The notes: generated by a model from the letters alone, not told the origin. Numbered from the stretch's first letter, positions 18,855-30,723 are shown. The stretch: 64,000 nucleotides of DNA from Rheinheimera sp. SA_1 (GCF_001669775.1 NZ_LXWK01000011.1:372001-436000), one strand, 5' to 3'. Program-made: numbers and translations.

Positions 18855-19169
18855 ATGCCAGTTTCAGCAGTGAATACCTCATTAGATTTGGTGCGGGTGG
18901 TCGCTCGCACCGAAAGTAAAAATCCGACCACTGATGTCAGTTCGACCGCGAAAATTACGACCGAATATTCCGCGCCACTGCGTCAGGCCGCCGAAAATGA
19001 TAATAGGGTGACACTAAGTACCCAGGCAACTTCGACAGCAAACGAAGCAGAATCAGCAAACAACGATTCAGTCAAAGTCAGTAGCAGTATTGGCCGGGCG
19101 GCCTCTGCGGGGCAATTGAGTCGGGATGAAGCAGTGGCGATTTATCAGAAAATCGCCAACTTGCTGTAA
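18855..19169 (+). CDS. Uncharacterised small protein, Ser/Thr-rich
   Basis: 104 residues from the ATG at 18855, which has GGAGG 7 nt upstream; a longer frame back to 18765 would be encoded by the repeat and is rejected. Residues 20-80 are low complexity (Ser, Thr, Ala, Asn) and probably disordered. The C-terminal 25 residues (GQLSRDEAVAIYQKIANLL) look like an amphipathic helix. No signal peptide. No recognised family. Confidence 0.6.
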   Translation: MPVSAVNTSLDLVRVVARTESKNPTTDVSSTAKITTEYSAPLRQAAENDNRVTLSTQATSTANEAESANNDSVKVSSSIGRAASAGQLSRDEAVAIYQKIANLL

Positions 19170-19188
19170 TGTTGAATGTTCTACAAAG

Positions 19189-19731
19189 TTATTTACTGAC
19201 GGTTTGTGGCACTATCACTTTGTTAAACCACTTTTTCAGCATTTCATGTTCGTACGCGAACTCGCGGCTTTGATAACCAATGTGATTGGATGTCATAAAG
19301 CCCATATCTTTGATTTTGACATCGGACTCTTGCCGGATTGGCTGTTTGTTCTGATCAAACAGTACATAATCCAATTTGATTCTTGGGAAGTAAATATCTT
19401 TAATCACCCGGATATCAGTGTTGTCTATCCGATACATCGGATTAACATCCCCTGCTAAATCAATGTCTTTCACACTGATTTCCATGCTGTATCCTGGCGG
19501 CAATTTTTCAGCCAAATCACCAAGAATTTTATCAAAAGCCTTCATCACGCGTTCTTGATAAGCTTTACGTGAGCCATTAGCCGGCCGGATATCGGAAAAT
19601 TTCTCAGGATTGAGCCAGGTCATTTTCACCGCAGACGTCGTTGCCGCTTTTTCTGTTGTTGCAGCATGTACCTGAAAAGACAATACCGTCGCACAAAGCA
19701 CGGTCGTTAGGTAGCCTGTGAATTTACGCAT
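19189..19731 (-). CDS. DUF3016 family exported protein
   Basis: 180 residues from the ATG at 19731 (GAGGAG 7 nt upstream). Signal peptide at about 1-23 ending in VHA. The family start MTWLNPEKFSDIRPANGSRK is followed by a mixed alpha/beta domain with ISVKDIDLAGDV. DUF3016 proteins are periplasmic and of unknown role, common in Shewanella-Alteromonas relatives. Convergent with the small gene at 18855. Confidence 0.85.
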   Translation of the reverse strand: MRKFTGYLTTVLCATVLSFQVHAATTEKAATTSAVKMTWLNPEKFSDIRPANGSRKAYQERVMKAFDKILGDLAEKLPPGYSMEISVKDIDLAGDVNPMYRIDNTDIRVIKDIYFPRIKLDYVLFDQNKQPIRQESDVKIKDMGFMTSNHIGYQSREFAYEHEMLKKWFNKVIVPQTVSK

Positions 19732-19975
19732 CTTCGTACTCCTCATCATACTGCCAACCATCAGCAGCGGATATCTGTTGAACTCTTAACCTTAACTATA
19801 AGCTTTTTCCTGACAGAAGACCGTAGTCAAATGTCGAAACATGTCGCTGAATGTAATTTTTTCCTGACATTGCCATGACATGCCAACCAAAAGGAATATT
19901 TGGGTCAGGGCAAAATTACTTCGCAAATCTTCATCTGCCCTCCCCTTAGTAACGGGTAACGTGCCATTTCCCCTT

Positions 19976-20005
19976 AAAAACGACAAACCCGGCTTGCGCC
20001 GGGTT
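19976..20005 (-). terminator. Rho-independent terminator of groES-groEL
   Basis: Minus strand: stem AACCCGGC / GCCGGGTT with a GCAA tetraloop (20005-19986), then TGTCGTTTTT. It lies 24 nt past the groEL stop. The opposite strand also reads into GTTTTT, so it may work both ways. Confidence 0.9.
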
Positions 20006-20028
20006 CGTTTTTAGCGGGGATGTAAAAG

Positions 20029-21714
<1,686 letters not shown>

Positions 21715-21744
21715 TCACTTAATGCAGCGTGCTGATACTGAATA

Positions 21745-22035
21745 TTATTCAGTGATCACGCCCAGGATGTTGTCTTCTTTGGTAATGACGTATTCCTGAC
21801 CTTCAATTTTTTCAGTGCGCTCAACGTAAGCGCCAAAGATCACTTTGTCGCCAACTTTGACGTCTAACGGACGGACAGTACCGTTTTCCAGGATCCGGCC
21901 GTTGCCGACTGCAACCACTTCGCCACGGGTCGATTTTTCAGCAGAAGCGCCGGTCAGAACAATACCACCGGCCGATTTGCTTTCTGCTTCCAGGCGTTTG
22001 ATGATCACGCGGTCGTGTAATGGACGAATATTCAT
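21745..22035 (-). CDS. groS: GroES, 10-kDa co-chaperonin
   Basis: Heptameric lid for GroEL, 96 residues. The start [14 protein letters not shown] is the family signature, the mobile loop ([22 protein letters not shown]) is complete, and it ends GVITE. AGGAG lies upstream of the ATG. First gene of the groE operon. Confidence 0.99.
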   Translation of the reverse strand: MNIRPLHDRVIIKRLEAESKSAGGIVLTGASAEKSTRGEVVAVGNGRILENGTVRPLDVKVGDKVIFGAYVERTEKIEGQEYVITKEDNILGVITE

Positions 22036-22098
22036 GCTTAATTTCTCCTAAAGCGTTTTTTGGGTTTTAACGAGGGCGTTAAATCTGTTGTGTCAGCT

Positions 22099-22127
22099 AT
22101 ATGGGGGAAGCGGCAAAAAAAACCAAG
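22099..22127 (-). promoter_or_regulatory. Heat-shock (sigma-32) type promoter of groES-groEL
   Basis: Minus strand: -35-like CTTGGTT (22127-22121), 14-nt spacer, -10 CCCCATAT (22106-22099), against the sigma-32 consensus CTTGAAA and CCCCATNT. It lies 64 nt upstream of the groES start codon. The -35 region sits inside a 6-3-6 inverted repeat (22121-22135) flanked by T/A runs. The remainder of the 343-bp groES-dsbD gap shows no gene. Confidence 0.75.
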
Positions 22128-22378
22128 GGTTGGTTAAAAAAAATCTGCGGGTTCCCCAGCTTCGGAAAATGCGATTTGTCATTGGAGCCAACACTTGAAA
22201 GCAAAAGCCTTGCAGGACGGTCTTAGGGCTGTTGAACTTAAAGACGGCAGACCAGCAGAACTTTTTGTGATTTTGTCGCGAATGTCCAAGACCCAAAAGC
22301 AGGTGGTTGCGTATAGTAGGCTGGGCAAATGATTTTAGATGTAGATGCCATGAGCATCTTTAGCAAAGGAAATAACCA

Positions 22379-24202
22379 TTGAAAGTCCGGATTTATAGTC
22401 TTCTGTTATTGCTGTTGATGGCCGTGCCACTACAAGCAAATGATATTCTTAGTAAACTGAGCCAAAGCAAAACCTTTTTACCGGTTGAACAAGCTTTTGT
22501 GCCGGACTTTGTGCAGCAAGACAATGAGCTGAAACTAAGCTTTCAGATTGCTGATGGTTATTACTTATATAAAGACAAATTTAAAATCGCCGGTGTTGCG
22601 GCCAGCTTTTCACATCCGGCTTACCCGCCCGGCATGCCGCATGAAGATGAATATTTTGGCAAAACCGAGGTTTACCGCCATCAGGTGGTTTTTAGTATTC
22701 CGCTGTCAAATATCGATGTCGACGCTAAGTTAAAAGTCCGGTTTCAGGGCTGTGCCGAAGCCGGTTTATGTTATCCGGTTACAACCATTGAAATTCCATT
22801 AATCCAGACTAAACCAACTGCAGCTGCCACCGGGGCCGTGTTGGCTGACATGAACGTTGCACCTGCTGAGACTACAACCCCTGAAAACAGCAACACTTCA
22901 ATCTCAGCACCGGTGTCGCAACAGACGGAATTGGCCGAGCGTCTGGGACAAGACCGTAGTTTATGGACCTTGGGCTTGTTTTTTTTACTGGGTTTAGGCC
23001 TGGCATTTACCCCTTGCGTGTTTCCAATGTACCCCATTCTTACCAGCATTATTGTCGGCCAAGGCCAGCAATTGAGTACTGGTCGTGCTTTTAGTTTGTC
23101 GATGTCCTATGTGCAAGGCATGGCAATTACCTATTCATTGCTGGGATTAGTGGTCGCGAGCGCCGGCGTGCAGTTTCAGGCCTATTTTCAACATCCGGCC
23201 GTATTAATTGGCATCAGTGTGCTGTTTGTATTGCTGGCGCTGGCGATGTTTGGGGTGATTAACCTGCAACTGCCAAGCAGCTGGGCGGAAAAAGTCGGTA
23301 CTATCAGTAACAAACAACAGGGTGGCAGCGCTAAAAGTGCGTTGGTGATGGGCGCATTGTCGGGCCTGGTCGCCTCGCCTTGCACCACGGCGCCGTTAAC
23401 CGGTGTACTGCTTTATATCGCCCAAACCGGCGATATGGCCTACGGCGCTTTAGTGCTTTATGTACTGAGTATGGGTATGGGCTTACCGTTGTTGGTGCTT
23501 GGTAGTACTGGTGGAAAATTCTTACCAAAACCTGGCGCTTGGATGGATCGGGTCAAAGCAGTGTTCGGCTTCCTGTTGCTATCAGTCCCGTTACTGCTGC
23601 TGGAACGGATTCTGCCGACCGAAATTCTGGTGGTACTACTAACGATATTGGTGCTGGCATTTGCATTGTTTTTGCATCAAACCCAGCAAATGCTGCAAAA
23701 GCCGTTCGTAAAATCACTATTGTGGCTGCTGGCAATGGTGTTAGTGTTCGGTACCTTGCTGCTAAATCAACGCTTTTGGTGGCCAGCAGCAACGTCAGTT
23801 GCAGCGCCAACAAGCGCAGTTGCCAGTGCAGATGCCGGTAAATTTATTGATATTAAGACGCTGGCAGATTTAGACCGGGAACTAGCCGCCGCCAAAGCAG
23901 CAAATCAGTATGTGATGCTGGATTTATTCGCTGAGTGGTGTGTCGCCTGCAAAGAATTCGAACACATCACTTTTGCCGATGCCGGCGTGAAAACCGAGAT
24001 GGCAAAAATCCGTTTATTGCGGATTGATGTGACCAAGGCTACTGATGAAGATCAGCAGGTTTTGGATAAATTCAGCGTGCTTGGTTTGCCAACTTTGTTG
24101 TTTTTTGCGCCAAACGGCAGCGAATTAACGCAATCCAGGGTCACTGGTTTTATGCCGCCGACGGAGTTTCAGGCACATTTAAGCAGTCTGAATCCATCTT
24201 AA
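22379..24202 (+). CDS. dsbD: DsbD, thiol:disulfide interchange protein
   Basis: Carries electrons from cytoplasmic thioredoxin to periplasmic DsbC/DsbG. It is 607 residues with a TTG start. A signal peptide (about 1-20) leads to the N-terminal alpha domain with CAEAGLC (about 124-130), then eight membrane helices with the redox pair in FTPCVFP (about 212) and SPCTTAP (about 334), and a C-terminal thioredoxin-like gamma domain with WCVACK (about 520-525). Complete three-domain architecture. Divergent from groES. Confidence 0.96.
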   Translation: MKVRIYSLLLLLLMAVPLQANDILSKLSQSKTFLPVEQAFVPDFVQQDNELKLSFQIADGYYLYKDKFKIAGVAASFSHPAYPPGMPHEDEYFGKTEVYRHQVVFSIPLSNIDVDAKLKVRFQGCAEAGLCYPVTTIEIPLIQTKPTAAATGAVLADMNVAPAETTTPENSNTSISAPVSQQTELAERLGQDRSLWTLGLFFLLGLGLAFTPCVFPMYPILTSIIVGQGQQLSTGRAFSLSMSYVQGMAITYSLLGLVVASAGVQFQAYFQHPAVLIGISVLFVLLALAMFGVINLQLPSSWAEKVGTISNKQQGGSAKSALVMGALSGLVASPCTTAPLTGVLLYIAQTGDMAYGALVLYVLSMGMGLPLLVLGSTGGKFLPKPGAWMDRVKAVFGFLLLSVPLLLLERILPTEILVVLLTILVLAFALFLHQTQQMLQKPFVKSLLWLLAMVLVFGTLLLNQRFWWPAATSVAAPTSAVASADAGKFIDIKTLADLDRELAAAKAANQYVMLDLFAEWCVACKEFEHITFADAGVKTEMAKIRLLRIDVTKATDEDQQVLDKFSVLGLPTLLFFAPNGSELTQSRVTGFMPPTEFQAHLSSLNPS

Positions 24203-24466
24203 CTTCATGTTCCAACCGCGCTGCAGCAGGCTAAAGTACTGACTTTTGCCCGCTGCAGCGACCATTTCTGCCCGCACGACTATCCAGCCTGAATAAAGTT
24301 CCACTCTGCTGATAAGACCAGTATTTTGCTGCCATTTGCTGCGATTTCACTATAATAAGCGGCAACTCTGCAGAGCCGGGTGCTGAAAAACGGAAAAAGA
24401 TGCTTTTTTCAACAGCCTTAGGCAAGATAATCGCAGATGATGGATCTTAAACGGAATAGGCGACAA

Positions 24467-24928
24467 ATGGCTTCAGTTTTACGCGTTTTGCTTCTGAACG
24501 GCCCCAATCTGAATATGCTGGGTCAGCGTGAGCCCCAGATCTATGGTGCTGCCACTTTAGAACAAATTGTCGGTGATTTACGCCAACATGCCAGCACGCT
24601 GAATGTCGAGCTGACGCACCTGCAATCCAATGCCGAACATGAGTTGGTTACGACCATTCAGCAAGCGCTCGGCAAGCAGGATTTTATTCTGATCAATCCT
24701 GGTGCCTTCACCCATACCAGCGTCGCCATTCGCGATGCGTTATTGGCAGTTGCCATACCATTTATTGAGATTCATCTGTCGAATGTGCATGCCCGTGAGG
24801 CATTTAGAAAGCATTCCTATTTATCAGATATTGCTAAGGGGGTCATTTGTGGCCTCGGTGCCAACGGTTACCGTTATGCGCTGGAATCGGCAGTATCTAC
24901 ATTAAACACCAAGAACATAACCCCTTAA
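24467..24928 (+). CDS. aroQ: Type II 3-dehydroquinate dehydratase
   Basis: Third step of the shikimate pathway, dodecameric type II enzyme. It is 153 residues from the ATG at 24467; an in-frame ATG at 24437 would make it unusually long. Family blocks: [19 protein letters not shown] (with the catalytic Tyr), [44 protein letters not shown]. It precedes accB, the frequent gammaproteobacterial order aroQ-accB-accC. Confidence 0.97.
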   Translation: MASVLRVLLLNGPNLNMLGQREPQIYGAATLEQIVGDLRQHASTLNVELTHLQSNAEHELVTTIQQALGKQDFILINPGAFTHTSVAIRDALLAVAIPFIEIHLSNVHAREAFRKHSYLSDIAKGVICGLGANGYRYALESAVSTLNTKNITP

Positions 24929-24958
24929 CTTTACTCAACTAAGTCAGGCATCATCGTC

Positions 24959-25405
24959 ATGGATATTAGAAAAATTAAAAAACTGATCGAGCTTCTGGAA
25001 GAATCAGGTATCAATGAACTTGAAATTACCGAAGGCGAAGAATCTGTACGTATCAGCCGCGGTGGCCCGGTGCAGCATTATGCACCAATGCAATATCAGG
25101 CTGCACCAATGCAGGCGGCTCCTGCTCCAGCCGCAGCACCAGCTGCCGCTCCAGCAGCACCAGCTGTGACGGGTTACCAGTTACGTTCACCAATGGTTGG
25201 TAGCTTCTACCGCGCCGCGTCTCCAACTTCGAAAAATTTCGCTGAAGTTGGCCAGACGGTGAAAGTTGGCGATACGCTGTGTATCGTTGAAGCAATGAAA
25301 ATGATGAACCAAATCCAGTCTGACAAAGCAGGCACTATTACTGCAATTCTGGTGGAAAACGGCGAGCCGGTTGAATTTGACCAGCCTTTATTTGTGATTG
25401 AATAA
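24959..25405 (+). CDS. accB: AccB, biotin carboxyl carrier protein
   Basis: Biotin carrier of acetyl-CoA carboxylase, first step of fatty-acid synthesis. It is 148 residues: N-terminal domain, Ala/Pro/Gln/Met-rich swivel (about 40-75), C-terminal biotinyl domain with the attachment motif EAMKMM, biotinylated Lys at 114. It lies 16 nt upstream of accC. Confidence 0.98.
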   Translation: MDIRKIKKLIELLEESGINELEITEGEESVRISRGGPVQHYAPMQYQAAPMQAAPAPAAAPAAAPAAPAVTGYQLRSPMVGSFYRAASPTSKNFAEVGQTVKVGDTLCIVEAMKMMNQIQSDKAGTITAILVENGEPVEFDQPLFVIE

Positions 25406-25421
25406 TTCAAAAGGCCGACCC

Positions 25422-26765
25422 ATGTTAGAAAAAGTGCTGATTGCCAACCGGGGAGAAATTGCGCTGCGTATCTTACGCGCCTGCAAAGAACTCGGGATTA
25501 AGACTGTCGCGGTGCACTCCACTGTCGACCGTAATCTGAAGCATGTGTTGCTGGCCGACGAGACCATCTGTATTGGTCCCGCCCCGTCTCCACAAAGTTA
25601 TTTAAATATTCCGGCATTAATTGCTGCCGCTGAAGTGACCAATGCCCAGGCCATTCACCCGGGTTATGGCTTTTTAGCGGAACGTGCTGATTTCGCCCAG
25701 CAAGTAGAAGACAGCGGCCTGATTTTCATCGGTCCGCGGCCGGAATCCATCAGTCTGATGGGTGACAAAGTCTCCGCCATTGAAGCGATGAAAAAAGCCG
25801 GTGTACCTTGTGTACCGGGCTCTGACGGCGCAGTCGGCGACGATGCTGACACCAACAAAGCGATCGCCAAACGGATCGGTTACCCGATTATCGTTAAAGC
25901 GGCCGGCGGCGGCGGTGGTCGTGGTATGCGTGTGGTGCGCAGCGAAGACGAATTAGTTTCTTCGATTGAAATGACCAAAGCTGAAGCCAAGGCTGCTTTT
26001 GGTAATGACATGGTTTACATGGAGAAATTCCTGGAAAACCCACGTCATATCGAAATTCAAATTTTGGCTGACGGCCAGGGCAAAGCCATTCACTTAGGTG
26101 AGCGTGACTGTTCAATGCAACGTCGCCACCAAAAAGTAGTGGAAGAAGCGCCAGCGCCAGGTATCACCCAGGAACTGCGTGATTTTATCGGTGGTCGTTG
26201 TGTGCAAGCTTGTATCGACCTGAACTATCGTGGTGCCGGTACTTTTGAATTCCTGTTTGAAAACGGTGAGTTCTTCTTTATCGAGATGAATACCCGTATT
26301 CAGGTAGAGCATCCGGTGACTGAAATGATCACTGGCGTTGATTTGATTAAAGAACAGCTGCGAATTGCTTCTGGCATGCCGTTGTCTATTAAGCAGTCTG
26401 ATATCGTCATTCGTGGCCATGCCGTGGAATGCCGGATCAACGCTGAAGATCCAAAAACCTTTATTCCATCACCAGGCACCATCACCCGTTTCCACCCGCC
26501 AGGTGGCAATGGTGTACGTTGGGATTCGCATATTTATGCCGATTACACTGTACCGCCAAACTACGATTCAATGGTTGGCAAGCTCATCACTTACGGTGAA
26601 AGCCGTGAAATCGCCATCGCGCGGATGCGTAATGCGCTGAGTGAGCTGTTGGTCGGTGGTATCAAAACCAATATTGATTTGCACAAAGAAATTATGACCG
26701 ATGTGAATTTCAATAAAGGCGGCACCAATATCCATTATCTGGAACATAAGTTAGGCATGAAATAA
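25422..26765 (+). CDS. accC: AccC, biotin carboxylase
   Basis: ATP-grasp subunit that carboxylates the AccB biotin. It is 447 residues from the ATG at 25422 (AAGG 8 nt upstream). Motifs: [43 protein letters not shown] (glycine-rich ATP loop), [16 protein letters not shown] (catalytic). Followed by an intrinsic terminator. Confidence 0.98.
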   Translation: MLEKVLIANRGEIALRILRACKELGIKTVAVHSTVDRNLKHVLLADETICIGPAPSPQSYLNIPALIAAAEVTNAQAIHPGYGFLAERADFAQQVEDSGLIFIGPRPESISLMGDKVSAIEAMKKAGVPCVPGSDGAVGDDADTNKAIAKRIGYPIIVKAAGGGGGRGMRVVRSEDELVSSIEMTKAEAKAAFGNDMVYMEKFLENPRHIEIQILADGQGKAIHLGERDCSMQRRHQKVVEEAPAPGITQELRDFIGGRCVQACIDLNYRGAGTFEFLFENGEFFFIEMNTRIQVEHPVTEMITGVDLIKEQLRIASGMPLSIKQSDIVIRGHAVECRINAEDPKTFIPSPGTITRFHPPGGNGVRWDSHIYADYTVPPNYDSMVGKLITYGESREIAIARMRNALSELLVGGIKTNIDLHKEIMTDVNFNKGGTNIHYLEHKLGMK

Positions 26766-26780
26766 GCCTGCTATATGCTA

Positions 26781-26807
26781 AAAAAGCTCCGTAAGGAGCT
26801 TTTTTTA
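26781..26807 (+). terminator. Rho-independent terminator after accC
   Basis: AAAAAAGCTCC, loop GTAA, GGAGCTTTTTT, perfect stem with a seven-T tail. Being symmetric it could also stop transcription from the other side. Confidence 0.92.
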
Positions 26808-26946
26808 TGTCACACAGGGAAGAACGGTGTAACGAAAATTCATGCCTTCGAAAGCTCCAGCACAACGCTGCGGTGCCAAGCAGGCCGAAAGCTGTTAAAA
26901 TCCCTCACCATAACCTCGCTGAAATTTTTGTTGCCGGACTTTTACC

Positions 26947-27828
26947 ATGCCCTGGATCCAACTGCGCGTTCACACCACCGAAAAACATGCCGAAACTGTC
27001 AGCGATATGCTGATGAGCTGGGGCGCCCAAGCCGTCAGTTTTGTTGATGCTCAGGACACTCCGATTTATGAACCGCTGCCAGGTGAAGTGATTTATTGGG
27101 CCAATACAGTCGTTGTTGGGCTGTTTGATGCCGAGCACAAAATGGATAAAGTGATTAAACAGCTGGAACAAGTCAGCCTGTTTAAAAACGGAGTGCAATA
27201 CAAGCTGGAACAGTTAGAAGACAAAGACTGGGAACGGGAATGGATGGACAACTTCCACCCGATCCGTTTTGGCAAAAGGTTGTGGGTGTGTCCAAGCTGG
27301 CGCGATATTCCGGATCCGACTGCAGTCAACGTCATGCTAGACCCTGGCCTGGCCTTTGGCACCGGCACCCACCCTACCACCGCACTTTGTATGGAATGGC
27401 TGGACGCGCAGGAATTATCTAACGCCACTGTGGTCGATTTTGGCTGTGGCTCCGGTATTTTGGGCATTGCCGCGCTGAAACTCGGCGCTAAACGGGTGGT
27501 TGGGGTTGATATTGACCCACAAGCCATTGAAGCGAGTCTGGCCAACGCTACTCGCAACGGCGTTGCCGGGCAGATTGAACTGTATTTACCCAAAGATCAG
27601 CCATCGTTACAAGCAGATGTGGTCGTCGCCAATATTCTGGCCGGCCCACTGGCCCAGTTAAGCACGATTATCAGCGCTTATGTCGCACCAGGTGGCTGGT
27701 TAGCTTTGTCGGGTATTCTGGAAAGTCAGGCGCAGTCGGTGATAGATGCCTACAGCGGTGAATTTGAGTTCGACCCGGTGGCAGTGAAAGAAGAATGGGT
27801 GCGGTTAAGCGCCCGTAAAAAGCGGTAA
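26947..27828 (+). CDS. prmA: PrmA, ribosomal protein L11 methyltransferase
   Basis: SAM-dependent trimethylation of ribosomal protein L11. It is 293 residues, with an N-terminal substrate domain starting [10 protein letters not shown] and a Rossmann methyltransferase domain with [33 protein letters not shown] (SAM motif I) and [10 protein letters not shown]. In many relatives it is followed by dusB-fis; here a 5-kb block intervenes. Confidence 0.97.
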   Translation: MPWIQLRVHTTEKHAETVSDMLMSWGAQAVSFVDAQDTPIYEPLPGEVIYWANTVVVGLFDAEHKMDKVIKQLEQVSLFKNGVQYKLEQLEDKDWEREWMDNFHPIRFGKRLWVCPSWRDIPDPTAVNVMLDPGLAFGTGTHPTTALCMEWLDAQELSNATVVDFGCGSGILGIAALKLGAKRVVGVDIDPQAIEASLANATRNGVAGQIELYLPKDQPSLQADVVVANILAGPLAQLSTIISAYVAPGGWLALSGILESQAQSVIDAYSGEFEFDPVAVKEEWVRLSARKKR

Positions 27829-27917
27829 TTAAATAGCGCCTGTTGTTCATCCTGCATAAGCGCAGTTTATCCTGTGCACTGCCGCTTTATCTGATAGTCA
27901 AACCTAACTGAATCTCC

Positions 27918-27958
27918 ACCGTTAAGCTCCTTGCAACTACCTACTGCAAGGAGCTTCC
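27918..27958 (+). promoter_or_regulatory. Start-site hairpin and LytTR-like half-site upstream of mipA-like gene
   Basis: Perfect 12-bp inverted repeat AAGCTCCTTGCA (27924-27935) and TGCAAGGAGCTT (27945-27956), 9-nt loop. The right arm contains the whole ribosome site AAGGAG (27948-27953) 5 nt before the ATG at 27959, so the RNA fold would hide it. Overlapping the left arm, ACCGTTAAG (27918-27926) fits the published LytTR-domain binding consensus. No U-run follows, so it is not a terminator. Confidence 0.7.
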
Positions 27959-28777
27959 ATGAACTTTTTTTCCCGTTACACCACAGATTTAATCCGATCA
28001 TCCAGGCAACAGCGCATTGCAGCGTCTTTGGTGCTGGCCACCGGCTTTTTCAGCAGCTGTTTACAGGCAGAATCATGGCTATTTGATGCAGGCTTTGTGG
28101 TGGTCGCCAGGCAACAGCAATGGCTGGAGATTGAAGCCGATCAACAATTACTGCCGCTGTTTGTCGCTCATTATGGCAACTGGCAGTTTGGTACCACTGA
28201 AAGCAACCTGGTCAGCTATCGCTGGCAGTTCCCGCAACAACTGTCACTGCAACTTGGCGCCGGCATCCGCGATCTTGGTTATGGTGCCAAAACCCAGGCT
28301 CGTAGAAAGTACTCCCAGGCGTCGGTTTTTAACGGCTATCAACTACCAGATCCGGAAGCCGTGGTGAATGTCGCCCTGAAATGGCATTGGTTTTCACTCC
28401 AGCTCGGTCATCAGCTCGACGATGAAGAGTTGGCATTGCAAGCCAAAGCCGGCGTGCAAGTACCTCTTTGGCAACATGAACGAGGCGCCAATCTGGCACT
28501 GCTGCTGGAAGCCCGTTATCTGAATGAAGAATTAGCGCAGCGGCTGTATGGTGTTGATTTTGACAATCAGGATTTAACGGTCGGTCGCCCCTACTTTAGC
28601 GCTCCAGGCGCGGTGAACTCTGCCATCGCTTTGCAATTTACCTATCCATTAACCAGACAGTGGCTGTTGCTGGCGACACTCAGCGCAGAGCAACTGGATA
28701 AAAAACTTCAGGCTAGCCCCTTGGTTGGACGAGATCGGATCACTGAGCTGTTGCTGGTTGCCAATTACCGCTTCTGA
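27959..28777 (+). CDS. MipA/OmpV family outer-membrane protein
   Basis: 272 residues. An unusually long basic N-region precedes a signal peptide ending at SSCLQA (about residue 37). The mature part has alternating beta-strand patterns and the family's C-terminal signature: YGVDFDN, SAIALQFTYPLTRQWLLLATLSAE, then the strand ending ANYRF with terminal Phe, as in outer-membrane barrels. MipA scaffolds murein enzymes in E. coli; OmpV relatives are surface porin-like proteins. It is the first gene of an apparent operon with the LytS/LytTR pair, and is probably translationally controlled by the hairpin over its start. Confidence 0.8.
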   Translation: MNFFSRYTTDLIRSSRQQRIAASLVLATGFFSSCLQAESWLFDAGFVVVARQQQWLEIEADQQLLPLFVAHYGNWQFGTTESNLVSYRWQFPQQLSLQLGAGIRDLGYGAKTQARRKYSQASVFNGYQLPDPEAVVNVALKWHWFSLQLGHQLDDEELALQAKAGVQVPLWQHERGANLALLLEARYLNEELAQRLYGVDFDNQDLTVGRPYFSAPGAVNSAIALQFTYPLTRQWLLLATLSAEQLDKKLQASPLVGRDRITELLLVANYRF

Positions 28778-28843
28778 TTAATTTTCAGTTATGCAATGAT
28801 TTAGTCACTTAAATAAGACAAATTAATAAGAAATGGAGCAGGC

Positions 28844-29995
28844 ATGATCCGAACACCGAATGCAGCAATAACTGCAGCCGACCCGGCGACGGCTCCGGCG
28901 ACAAACCGGCTGACTGTCAGTAACTGGCGCTACTGGCGACGCGAACTCCTGCAATTGTCCGCTATTAACAGCATTATCGCCGGACTGCTGTATTGCCTGG
29001 ATACCCAAACCAGCTTTGCCTTGCAATTATTGACGGCAAATTGTGTCGGTTGCTGTATCTGGTTGCTGAGCCATGGTGCGCGGTGGTTATTCGCAGCAAA
29101 ACTCAGTTTGTTGCGCATTCAACTGCTAACGGTATTGCCGGGGTTGTTTAGCGGATTAAAACTGGCGGCTTGGTTGGGCGCCCCAGATTTTTTCCAATTA
29201 AATGCGCAAGTACCGGAGCTCGCCAGTCGCAGCTTAATCTTCAGCTTGCTGGTCACCTTTATCGCCGCCGCATTTGTGCTGCAACACTATCAGAGCCAGC
29301 AATATCGCATCCGGCTGGAGCAGCATAAACGCCAGCTGGCAGAAGTTTGTGCCAGCGAAAATCAGGCGCGGCTGATGCTGCTTCAGGCGCAAATCGAACC
29401 GCACTTTTTGTTTAATACCCTGGCGACAGTGCAGAGCCTGATCGACACCAAGCCAGAACAGGCCCAGCAAATGATGCTCCACCTGAACAGTTACCTACGC
29501 AGCAGCTTACAACGCACCCGCCAGCCGATGGTGATGTTACAAGATGAAATTGAATTGATTGAACATTTACTTTGGATGGCCAAAATCCGTCTTTCAGACC
29601 GATTGAGCTACCAAATTGAGGTTGATGCAAAATTGCGGTCACTGCCCTTTCCGCCTTTGCTACTGCAACCCTTGGTGGAAAATGCGCTGCGCCATGCCGT
29701 GGAACCATCGTTAACTCAGGTGCAACTGCAGATTTTCAGCCTGCTGGAAGCTGGCCGACTGCGCATTATTGTGCGTGACGATGGTCCTGGTCTGCAAGCC
29801 AGCAGTCCAAACCCGGGCAATGGCCTGGGGCTGGAAAATGTCCGCCAGCGGCTACACCAGCTTTATCAGGGACAAGCCAGCCTGAAACTTTATGCCCGAC
29901 AACCGCATGGCTGCCATGCCGAACTCAACCTGCCATTTTGCGCTGATGATGTCCAACCGGAGCTGCCAAGCCATGCCAACCGCCTTGCTCGCTGA
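28844..29995 (+). CDS. LytS/YehU-type sensor histidine kinase
   Basis: 383 residues. The N-terminal third has about four membrane segments (residues 30-155) with no extracytoplasmic domain of note, followed by a short coiled coil and the His_kinase domain (QIEPHFLFNTLATVQSLI) with phosphoacceptor H187. The HATPase region shows PLVENALRHAVEP, VRDDGPGL and GNGLGLENVRQRL. It overlaps the response regulator by 23 nt. The signal is unknown; the small membrane domain suggests sensing within the bilayer. Confidence 0.92.
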   Translation: MIRTPNAAITAADPATAPATNRLTVSNWRYWRRELLQLSAINSIIAGLLYCLDTQTSFALQLLTANCVGCCIWLLSHGARWLFAAKLSLLRIQLLTVLPGLFSGLKLAAWLGAPDFFQLNAQVPELASRSLIFSLLVTFIAAAFVLQHYQSQQYRIRLEQHKRQLAEVCASENQARLMLLQAQIEPHFLFNTLATVQSLIDTKPEQAQQMMLHLNSYLRSSLQRTRQPMVMLQDEIELIEHLLWMAKIRLSDRLSYQIEVDAKLRSLPFPPLLLQPLVENALRHAVEPSLTQVQLQIFSLLEAGRLRIIVRDDGPGLQASSPNPGNGLGLENVRQRLHQLYQGQASLKLYARQPHGCHAELNLPFCADDVQPELPSHANRLAR

Positions 29996-30713
29996 TGATG
30001 AACCTTTATTGCTGACATTTTTACAGGAAAAGTTGCAACTATTCTGGCCGGAACTGGAGATAGTCGCCACAGCTAACTGTGGCCCTGGCGCCTTACAGCA
30101 GCTCCAACAGCAGTCGATTGACATCGCCTTCCTGGATATCCGGATGCCGGGATTGACCGGTATGCAAGTCGCGGCGGCCTGCCCGGACTGTCAGGTGGTC
30201 TTTGTCACTGCTTATGATGAATACGCTATCGCGGCTTTTGAACAAGCCGCTGTCGACTATTTACTAAAACCTGTCTCCGACGACCGGCTACTGAATTGTC
30301 TGAAAAGGCTGCGGCAAAGCTACAGCGGTGAGTCGGCCAGAGTTTCTGTGAAACCGGCCATCGACATCCAAACTGCTATCAAACCCAGCCCATTGCGCTG
30401 GTTTCATGTCGGGCTTGGCCAGCAGATCCGGCTAATCGCACTGGACGAAGTGTTGTACTTTCAGGCCAGTGACAAGTACACCGAACTGGTAACACGGCAG
30501 GAAACACATCTGATCCGCACGCCGCTAAAAGAGTTATTAGGCCAGCTTGATCCATCGGCTTACGCCCAAACCCATCGCAGCTGCATTGTCTGTTTGCGCG
30601 CTATCTCTTTTATCGAAAAAGATATCTTCGGCCGGCAGCATATTCATCTTAGGGAACGCGCCGAAGTACTACCGCTAAGCAGACTATTCGCAAGTCAATT
30701 CAAACACATGTAA
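29973..30713 (+). CDS. LytTR-family response regulator
   Basis: 246 residues from the ATG at 29973, which starts the receiver domain cleanly (MPTALLADDEPLLL). The phosphoacceptor is D55 in AFLDIRMPG, with T in FVTAYDEYA and K in YLLKPVS. The C-terminal LytTR DNA-binding domain begins near residue 145 (FHVGLGQQIRLIALDEVLYFQASDKYT is its start), followed by RTPLKELLGQLDP and HRSCIV. It likely controls the adjacent mipA-like gene and perhaps the operon itself. Confidence 0.92.
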   Translation: MPTALLADDEPLLLTFLQEKLQLFWPELEIVATANCGPGALQQLQQQSIDIAFLDIRMPGLTGMQVAAACPDCQVVFVTAYDEYAIAAFEQAAVDYLLKPVSDDRLLNCLKRLRQSYSGESARVSVKPAIDIQTAIKPSPLRWFHVGLGQQIRLIALDEVLYFQASDKYTELVTRQETHLIRTPLKELLGQLDPSAYAQTHRSCIVCLRAISFIEKDIFGRQHIHLRERAEVLPLSRLFASQFKHM

Positions 30714-30723
30714 GGAGGGAACC

